DNA from: Symbiodinium natans
Lineage: Eukaryota; Sar; Dinophyceae; Suessiales; Symbiodiniaceae
Length of the DNA stretch: 15,000 nt
Assembly: GCA_905221605.1 (NCBI GenBank)
Contig: CAJNDS010001475.1
Location: 1 to 15,000, forward strand
Direction: 5' to 3'
Shown here piece after piece: positions 1 to 6,670 of this stretch (positions are counted from its first letter, which is position 1; each line of letters opens with the position of its first letter). Position numbers and translations under genes: made by a program. The notes under the pieces are model-generated. The model was not told where the DNA came from. It made no database searches and saw nothing but the letters and a program-made list of their open reading frames with translations.

Positions 1-2
1 TG

Positions 3-179
3 CAGGAGACGGGCCCGGCGGGCAAGGCGCTGTGCGGGCAGGTCGCGGACAAGGAGCTGGGCGACCTGGTGACGCTGGACTACTCCAGGCTGGCCTGCGT
101 GCTCTGGGACGTGTGCAAGAGGCTGCAGGCGCGGGTGGAGGCGCTGGAGAAGAAGGGAAAAAAGCGAGGCCTCTCGTGA
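3..179 (+). CDS. C-terminal fragment, possible S74-like intramolecular chaperone tail
   Basis: An open frame enters from the left edge and stops at TGA 177-179, giving 58 residues. The start lies outside the window. The segment LDYSRLACVLWDVCKRLQ followed by ARVEALEKKGKKRG resembles the end of peptidase S74 intramolecular chaperone domains, where a Val/Leu-Asp-Tyr-x-x-Leu motif leads into a C-terminal coiled coil; such tails are known from phage and algal-virus fibres and from some dinoflagellate predicted proteins. The last 18 residues are strongly basic and would form a short helix. The frame is GC-rich like the other coding parts of the window. It ends 7 bases before the integrase reading begins, so it could also be the end of an upstream retroelement protein. 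The family assignment rests on a short motif only. Confidence 0.4.
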   Translation, partial: QETGPAGKALCGQVADKELGDLVTLDYSRLACVLWDVCKRLQARVEALEKKGKKRGLS

Positions 180-186
180 GAGAGAA

Positions 187-1126
187 ATGGCAGAGGATGG
201 AGCGATCACGTTCTTCCGCGATCTGGCAGAACGCTTCAACGTGCGGGACCCCCGGAAGCTCCACCAGATAGCCACCCAGAGCGGCGCGACCTCACGGCAG
301 CGCTTGCTCGAGTGGCGCTGCAGGGTGACGTGGCCCGGCAGGTGCTGGCCCCGAAGCCCCGGTCTCTGGAAGAGCGCGGCCGAGGGTCCAACGACCGGCT
401 GCAGGCAGACCTGGTTGATTTCTCGCAGAACACACGAGGGCAGAACAAGTACGGGCTTGTCGTCACGGACGTGTTTACAAGGGAGGTGGCCACCAAGGCG
501 CTGCCCGACAAGCGGGCGGAAACGGTGACGCAAGCAGCCGCGGAGATCATCCCAGACCTCGTGCAGCAGGAGGGCAACTATGTCGTGACGACGGATCAAG
601 GCAACGAGTTTCGGGGCTTGGAGGGAGCTCTGCCAGAGGTGGTGCACCGGCATAAGGACCCGAGCGATTGCAACGCAACGGCAGTTATCGACCGGGCCAT
701 ACAGACTCTCAAGAAAGATCTGGCGGACAAGGTGGCTCGGGATGGTGGCAGCTGGGGTGAGCACGTTCTCGATACAATGCCCGGCCCCACGAGACCGTGC
801 ACGCTGCTTCCGAGGACGTGGAGCAGCAGCCGGCAACGCAGTTCCGGGTGCTTCAGGACAATGCCACGAAGTTCCAGCACAACAAGGAGCTCACAACAAA
901 CCGCCAGCGACGACTGGAGGCCGCAGTCGGGCTCCGACAAACGCGGCAAGAAGCTGCTTCCAGCCTCAATACGGGCCCGCCAGAGACCTGGCCTCCTACG
1001 ACCGTTCGAGCCACCGACGGTTCAGAAACCTTGCTGAAGCACGCATTGCCCGTGTCCCGGGGCAGCGCCGAGCCCAAGGCCCGACTCACGAGGCCGCCAG
1101 TGCCCCTGGCTGTGCGGCAGCTTTGA
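187..1126 (+). pseudogene. Decayed retroelement integrase (rve fold), several frameshifts
   Basis: The reading starts at ATG 187 (MAEDGAITFFRDLAERFNV) and moves to a second frame near 290. There it gives the integrase core from about 312 to 770: LQADLVDFS with the first catalytic Asp, VVTTDQGNEF with the second, and VIDRAIQTLKKDLA where integrases usually have a Glu. Near 773 it shifts again into YNARPHETVHAASEDVEQ, a typical integrase C-terminal stretch, and runs to about 930. A third frame then carries APTNAARSCFQPQYGPARDL, and the earlier frame returns with LLKHALPVSRGS near 1030-1070. At least four indels therefore break the gene, and no protease, reverse transcriptase or RNase H is visible. 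It is a dead fragment of an LTR-type polyprotein. The family call is firm from the DDE-like layout; the exact superfamily is not known. Confidence 0.75.
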
Positions 1127-1340
1127 GACTTCAACCCCGGCCCAGTTGCCCCGCCACGACCCTTGTGAAAAAATGCTCTCGAGACTCCCGGCTGCGTGCA
1201 AGGCGGTGATGCACTCGCCGTCCTCGCATGAACAATACTGCACGCTCGGTGTCTTCGCCTTTGAAGGCAATGAACCAGGCCTCTCGAAAGCTTCCGTGAA
1301 CAAAGAAGCTTGCCTGGCTCTCAACCACTTCCTTCGATCT

Positions 1341-1638
1341 GGGCTCATGCTGGACTCATGTTGGACTCATCTGAACTTATGTTGGGCTCATGCTGGACTC
1401 ATGTTGGACTCATCTGGGCTTACGCTGGGCTCTGGGCTTCTGAACTTATGTTGAACTCATCTGAACTCATGTTGGGCTCATGCTGAACTCATGTTGAACT
1501 CATCTGGGCTCACGCTGGGCTCTGGGCTCATGCTGAACTCATGATGGGCTCATGTGGAACTCATCTGGACTCATGCTGGGCTCATGCTGGGCTCATGCTG
1601 GGCTCATGTGAGGGCTCACATGCAGAGCTCATGCTGGT
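1341..1638. repeat. 12-bp tandem array (CTCATGCTGGAC type)
   Basis: About 25 degenerate copies of a 12-bp unit such as ctcatgctggac, ctcatgttggac and ctcatctgggct follow each other. Longer patterns combining a GCTGG, a GTTGG and a CTGAA/CTGGG version recur, so there is a higher-order structure. Because 12 is a multiple of 3, one frame is read through part of the array, which explains an open frame that ends at 1454. A few stray copies lie at 1778-1825 (ctcatgtggaactcatttgg). No coding role is supported. Confidence 0.85.
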
Positions 1639-2186
1639 TGAAGTGACGACGGTGAAGGTGAAGGAACTGTGGTTTTGACCGTGAACTAGGCAACCGTACT
1701 GTGTGTGTTGCTGAATCATGATCAAAATCAATTTTATCGTTTCAGTCAAAACATCTTTTCTCGTTCAGCAGTGTTTTTGCTCATGTGGAACTCATTTGGG
1801 CTCATGTGGAACTTATGCTGGGGCTGAGGCTCTCTCTTCCACAGCACCCCCCAGATCCCTGAAGGCCGTGCAGCCAGCCTGAATGAAAGTGCGCAGCATC
1901 ACATCTTTCATTCGACGGCGCTCAAGACTTTAGGAATGCAGTCACGGAGCTGCAGGGCCAGCAAGCAAAATCGCAATTCAGAGCAGTTTTGGGGGTGCAA
2001 GATGACTACACTTTTGTGGTCTGATTAATTGGTTGTATGCGAAGTTCATCCAACTGTAAGGTCAATCTCTGCCATGAGAGAGTTGCTCTCCAATTTGTGA
2101 AAACATGACATTTCTTTGTTTGCCGAGTTGCTTGCAGGTACATGTGTAGGACATGAGTGCTGTGACATGGCAAGAACATGTTTTGT
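1639..2186. other. Spacer without a recognised gene
   Basis: This stretch is AT-richer than its surroundings. It holds stray 12-bp repeat copies at 1778-1825 and no open frame that looks coding. No promoter, RNA gene or terminator could be identified. Confidence 0.5.
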
Positions 2187-2970
2187 ACAAAGAAGGAGGA
2201 CTTCCTGGAGGGCCAGTTTGCTTATCCCGGGGACAAAGAAGGAGGACTTCCTGGAGGGCCAGTTTGCTTATCCCGGACAAAGAAGGAGGACTTCCTGGAG
2301 GGCCAGTTTGCTTATCCCGGGGACAAAGAAGGAGGACTTCGAGGGCCAGTTTGCTTATCCCGGGGACAAAGAAGGAGGACTTCCTGGAGGGCCAGTTTGC
2401 TTATCCCGGGGACAAAGAAGGAGGACTTCCTGGAGGGCTAGTTTGCTTATCCCGGGGACAAAGAAGGAGGACTTCCTGGAGGGCCAGTTTGCTTATCCCG
2501 GGGACAAAGAAGGAGGACTTCCTGGAGGGCCAGTTTGCTTATCCGGGGACAAAGAAGGAGGACTTCCTGGAGGGCCAGTTTGCTTGTCCCGGGGACAAAG
2601 AAGGAAGATTTCTTGGAGGGCCTGTTTGCTTATCCCGGGGACGAAGAAGGAGGACTTCTTGGAAGGCCAATTTGCTTATCCCGGGGACAAAGAAGGAGGA
2701 CTTCCTGGAGGGCCAGTTTGCTTATCCCGGGGACAAAGAAGGAGGACTTCCTGGAGGGCCAGTTTGCTTATCCCGGGGACAAAGAAGGAAGACTTCCTGG
2801 AGGGCCAGTTTGCTTGTCCCGGGGACAAAGAAGGAGGACTTCCTGGAGGGCCAGTTTGCTCATCGCGGGGACAAAGAAGGAGGACTTCCTGGAAGGCCAG
2901 TTTGCTTATCCCGAGGACAAAGAAGGAGGACTTCCTGGAAGGACAGAAGGAGGACTGCTTGGAGGGCACG
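2187..2970. repeat. 46-bp minisatellite, 17 full copies plus a partial one
   Basis: The unit begins acaaagaaggaggacttcct and continues through ggagggccagtttgcttatc to a cccgggg junction. Seventeen copies can be counted, then a truncated one ends near 2970. Most differ by only a few bases. A few have small indels: one copy lacks GG before acaa (about 2276), one lacks CCTG (about 2340) and one lacks a C (about 2543). Since 46 is 15 codons plus one base and the unit has no stop in any forward frame, all three forward frames stay open for 250-300 codons. That is a property of the repeat and not evidence for a protein. Confidence 0.95.
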
Positions 2971-3413
2971 GTGATGGCGCGACTTTGGCTGCAGTCAAAT
3001 AAGCCAGCCAACCTGAGGTGAAATTGTTTGTCTTGAGGACCAAGAAGAAAAGCCTCCCGGCGGGCCATTCCGTGTATCGGGGCCAAGAAGGAGAACTTTG
3101 TGGAGGGCTCGTTCAAGACCTGGATTTTATGAAGGGCTGGTTCGAGTCGAGGACATTGAAGACAAATAGATTGACGTGTGCAACTTCGGCTGCTGATCTT
3201 AGCAGGACATTGTATTTTCGTTTTAAGTCAGAACAGAGCATTGAACCCTTTGTCTGTGCACGGACGATGGCCTGGAGCACCAGTCTATCACGGGGCGAAG
3301 AAGGAGGACTTCCTGCTGGAGGGCTCGTTCAAATCCTGGACTTTGTGACGGGCTAGTTCGAATCAACGACATTCAAGACAAATAGAACGCTTGGGCAAAG
3401 CACCTTCGGCTGC

Positions 3414-3565
3414 AGACAAGCCTGGGTGCCCCAATCCTGAAGTGACTCAAGCTTTTGGAGTGACCCAACGCTGGGGTGACTCAGTTCTGGCGTACCCAGC
3501 TCTGAGGTGACCCAGTCCGTTGGGGTGATCCATGCTTGAGGTGATTCGGGTACGGGGTGACCTGG
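3414..3565. repeat. Degenerate 16-17-bp GGTGACYCA array inside long repeat copy
   Basis: Units such as ggagtgacccaacgct, ggggtgactcagttctg and aggtgacccagtccgtt follow each other for about 152 bases between two conserved flanks of the 374-bp repeat. Confidence 0.7.
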
Positions 3566-3794
3566 TCTCAGCAAGGCTTTGCTTTTTCTTTTAAGCAACA
3601 ACAACATGATGACATTGAATCCTTCCTCTGTGCACGGACGATGGCCTGGAGATGCTTGGAGCACCAGTCTATCACGGGACGAAGAAGGAGGGCTTCCTGA
3701 AGGGCCCGTTCAAGACCTGGACTTTGTGAAGGGCTGGTTTGAGTCGAGGACATTGAAGACAAATAGAACGCTTGGGCAGAGCACCTTCGGCTGC

Positions 3795-3947
3795 AGACAA
3801 GGCTGGGTGCCCCAATCCTGAAGTGACTCAAGCTTATGGAGTGACCCAACGCTGGGGTGACTCAGTTCTGGCACACACCCAGCTCTGAGGTGACCCAGTC
3901 GTTGGGGTAATCCATACTTGAGGTGATTCGGGCATGGAGTGACCTGG
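3795..3947. repeat. Second copy of the degenerate GGTGACYCA array
   Basis: This is the same 153-base block as at 3414-3565, with only scattered substitutions and small indels (for example gcacacacccag against gcgtacccag). It sits between the same two flanks. Confidence 0.7.
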
Positions 3948-4381
3948 TCTTAGCAAGGCCTTTGCTTTTCTTTCAAATAACACTAATGCAATGAATCTGT
4001 CTGCGCACGGACGATGGCCTGGAGCACCAGTCTATCACGGGGCGAAGAAGGAGGACTTCCTGGAGGGCTCGTTCAAGACCTGGACTTTGCGAAGGGCTGG
4101 TTCGAGTGTCCAGGACTTCGAAGACAAATAGATTGATGGACGCAACTTCGGCTGCTGGTCTTAGCAAGGCTTTGCTTCCTGAGATGCGCGAGGACTTTCA
4201 CGGTCACAGGACACAAGCTTCAGCCACTCGTGACATTTCTCAAGAAGAGTTCACGGTAAACACAGGACATCTGGACCTACACGCACGCATACACAGGGCA
4301 AGTTTCCATTCACACTTGAAGCGTTGCGCCCCGCACGTTTTCACAATTTGCATAGCCGGCGTCCTTTCGTTCCTAGCGGGC

Positions 4382-4971
4382 ATGGCAGCGCCTCGTCCCG
4401 CGACTGCTGCGGAAGCCTTTGGAATCACCGTGCGAGCTCTCAAAATTAAGCCACGCTGGCTGCAGCAGATCCTTGAAGGTACCAAGCGCATCGAAATCAG
4501 GAAGAAGCCTTGCCCTCACGAAGGCTGGATCTCTTTGGCCGCCACTGGCGTCCTGGAAATCCAAGGACGTGCGTTGATCTCTGGTTCACACCGGCTTTCT
4601 GCCGCTGAGCGAGAAGAACACGCTGGCACCTTGGAGGACTGGGTTGAGCTGCAAGCACACGTGCACTGAACAACATGCCACTTGCCTAGCCACTGTGCTG
4701 TGCCCCGACACAGGCCTTGGCTTACGAAGACCCATGGGCTTGGGAAATTGAAGAGGTGGAGCTGCTGCCATCGCCGATCGCAATCCCCAGCTGGGTGGCG
4801 CGAGGCAGTGTGCAATGGCTGACTCGAGAGCGCTGGCAGCGTTGGGATGATGCACTTCTTCGCAGCGCAAACAGCAGTGAGATGCGTGTGCGACCCAAAG
4901 AAGTCCCATGCAAGAGGAAGCGGGCACGCAAGACTGCAAAGCCAAAGCCACGACCGCCCAAGACCTGCTGA
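4382..4971 (+). CDS. ASCH-domain (PUA-like) protein, two exons
   Basis: ATG 4382 opens a frame with FGITVRALKIKPRWLQQI followed by LEGTKRIEIRKK. The GTKRIEIR segment matches the ASCH signature GxKxxExR, with the usual preceding pattern of a hydrophobic beta strand and a Trp. The domain continues with WISLAATGVLEIQGRALISG. This frame stops at 4668, but the second half of an ASCH fold is in another frame from 4714: ALAYEDPWAWEIEEVELL, then GSVQWLTRERWQRW. Removing 4637-4713 joins them in phase 0 with GAG|GA and CAG|G borders. The product would be about 170 residues and ends in a basic KRKRARKTAKPKPRPP stretch that could be a nuclear signal. ASCH domains are PUA-related and thought to bind RNA. 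The start is tentative because the frame is open upstream to 4106. Without the intron the gene would be frameshifted. Confidence 0.6.
4637..4713 (+). other. Proposed GA-AG intron in the ASCH gene
   Basis: The 77 bases lie between TTG GAG | GAC and ACA CAG | GCC. Their removal moves the reading from one frame to another without losing a codon, in phase 0. The borders match those of the introns in the Helitron-like gene. Alternative: a simple frameshift near 4665. Confidence 0.5.
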
Positions 4972-5550
4972 GCAGCTGATTTTGAGCAAAAAAGCGCAGT
5001 TTGCAAAGCCTTGTGATGTCTGCAGTTGCGCTGGAAGTGCGCAGTGCCTCATGTCGACCTCTGAAATGTTTTGATTGGTTTGACCCAGTGTTTAGGCGAT
5101 TCAGACGACACACCTGCTTCTCAAGCTCAAATATTTAGCAGCAACTGCTCACAATTCGCAAGTCGTCCCTGCCGAGTCGAGGCCTTATCTGCAGAGACAT
5201 GGACGCTGCGGCGAAGCCCTTGCTTGTTTGCACGTCAGGCAATCATGCCGTCCACTTGCCGCTGGGCTGACATGGTCGACGATGACAGCGAGGTGCGTTC
5301 CCAAGCAAAAGGGCCTCTATAGGGCAGCGCGCAGAGCAAACGCGCTCATGCATTTGGCAGGTCAGCGTGTGGGATTGGGACGTGTTCAAGCGCGACTATC
5401 TCGCCACACGTTGTCGCTTGACACTGCTGACGCCAGTCATCCCCTCGGCTAAGCCCATCATCTCGTCGTCCAGCGCAAAAGAACGTCCAGCGAGTTGCGC
5501 GTGCGCAAGGCAGGCACCATCATCATCGACGAGGCGGTGATCGACCAGCA

Positions 5551-6054
5551 TTGTCTTACCTTGTCCAGTCCAGAGAGGTTTGCTTTTTCTTCACTTCTCA
5601 GGACTGGAAGAAGCAGCGGCGTGAAGTTGCCGCAAAAGCTTCAGAGGCCACCGGGCCTGCGAAGCCGCGAGCTGCGCAACGCAGGAAGGCGCTCTCCCTG
5701 AAAAAGTCTGCAGCGGTGTCCTGTGAGTTTCTGCACGCGTCCTGCGCTGGGTCAAGTGAAAGATTCAAGGCAGCAACGGCGGGGCAGCAGCCACGCCCGG
5801 CGCCAGACAATGAAGAAGACCAGGTGCTAGAAGCTGCGCTACGACAGGCACAGGCGCGAAGAACACTTCAGCACCTTAGTTTGAATCACCAACGTACTAT
5901 CGCGCAAGTTAACCCTGTGTCTGCAAAATCGTGTAGGAGGAAAGAGCGGCGCTTGCGGCAGCGGGCGCGACCAGTAACGCAACGGCTCGGCCGAAGCGTC
6001 GGAGGTCGCATGACAGACGTGCCCCACACTTGTGTCTATAGAGTCGAGAGTTGA
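5551..6054 (+). CDS. Hypothetical basic protein, unrecognised
   Basis: The open frame has 167 codons. It is rich in Arg, Lys, Ala and Gln (QDWKKQRREVAAKASE, later CRRKERRLRQRARP) and has a stretch with a helical look around NEEDQVLEAALRQAQARR. No family could be assigned, there is no signal peptide or membrane segment, and coding status is uncertain. It may be an exon of a larger gene or a chance frame in GC-rich DNA. Confidence 0.2.
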   Translation: MSYLVQSREVCFFFTSQDWKKQRREVAAKASEATGPAKPRAAQRRKALSLKKSAAVSCEFLHASCAGSSERFKAATAGQQPRPAPDNEEDQVLEAALRQAQARRTLQHLSLNHQRTIAQVNPVSAKSCRRKERRLRQRARPVTQRLGRSVGGRMTDVPHTCVYRVES

Positions 6055-6523
6055 GCGGCGAAGAGGATGCACATCCGAGCTGTTCGCACGACGATTGTCT
6101 CCGACGATGAAGTCCCTTCCTCAAGCCATGTGCGTGCGCTTTCCACTTACACGCGCTCCCGATCAGTCCGACCCTGTGCGTATCGAGGAAGCCTGCAACG
6201 TGACCCGCCGATTGCTCTGCGAGGGCCTTACAGCATATAGTCACAAGCACAAGCTCACACATGGCTGCAACGTGTTCCAACAAGCGAGCGCCTGCCTGCC
6301 TCTCTGCAGTTCCGAGCCCTGGCACAGCCGCGCGCCCGGACTTGGTGCACGTGCTCTCCTGCGACAGTGCCCGGCTCAGATTTTGTCCGACCTGATCGGT
6401 CTCAGTATCGGCAGCACGCGTGTCTTCTCATACGCGACACTGAGGCCCCACTTGCTACGCAACCTCAACGATGGGCCGCAGGCAGAGGGTCAAGTTGCAG
6501 CTGGCCCGCGCCCCAGCCTGTAG
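6032..6523 (+). CDS. Hypothetical protein, unrecognised
   Basis: A 163-codon open frame overlaps the end of the preceding one. Its composition is mixed (Arg, Leu, Ser and Cys) and it shows no motif I can name. It stops just upstream of the OTU frame. It is listed because it is long for this region; chance is a real alternative. Confidence 0.15.
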   Translation: MSIESRVERRRGCTSELFARRLSPTMKSLPQAMCVRFPLTRAPDQSDPVRIEEACNVTRRLLCEGLTAYSHKHKLTHGCNVFQQASACLPLCSSEPWHSRAPGLGARALLRQCPAQILSDLIGLSIGSTRVFSYATLRPHLLRNLNDGPQAEGQVAAGPRPSL

Positions 6524-6670
6524 TATAGCATTCCAGGTCAGGTCGCCCAGCGTGTCTATTTACACCAAATGCGAGAGTGCGTGGCCTAAGGCGCTCTGCG
6601 GCTTGCCCTGCGCCTTCTGGAGCGTGGACAAGAAGCAAAGGAACAAGCTGCAACACGCCGACAGCTCGGA

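Larger units (their letters stand above)
3030..4180. repeat. Family of about 374-bp direct repeats, two long and two short copies
   Basis: The landmark cggacgatggcctggag occurs at 3261, about 3635 and 4008, giving spacings of 374 and 373 bases. Each copy contains gaagaaggaggacttcctg, which is the core of the 46-bp minisatellite, then aagacctggactttg and gaagacaaatag. The copies at 3255-3630 and 3630-4005 are long. The copies at 3080-3250 and 4008-4180 are short: they lack about 153 bases between cttcggctgc and tcttagca. Diverged 46-bp-like units at about 3037 and 3081 join the minisatellite to this family. No coding sequence is supported here. Confidence 0.85.
4972..6670 (+). other. Region with only weak open frames
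   Basis: No frame here shows a domain I recognise. A short frame from ATG 5245 gives CRWADMVDDDSE, after which gag|gtgcgttc looks like a GT donor; a cag|gtcagcg acceptor at 5361 would continue in phase 0 with VSVWDWDVFKRDYLATRC. Another frame at 5495-5701 contains AGTIIIDEAVIDQ. A frame at 6471-6720 has CGLPCAFWSVDKK followed by HADSSEC, which could bind zinc and might be an upstream exon of the following gene. All of this is too short to name. Confidence 0.35.

Noticed and set aside
2187-2970. CRISPR array
   Set aside because: The copies are directly adjacent with no unique spacers, and the setting is eukaryotic.
2116-3021. Three overlapping long + strand frames that look like repeat proteins
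   Set aside because: They are produced by a stopless 46-bp tandem repeat and exist in all three frames at once, so none has coding support.
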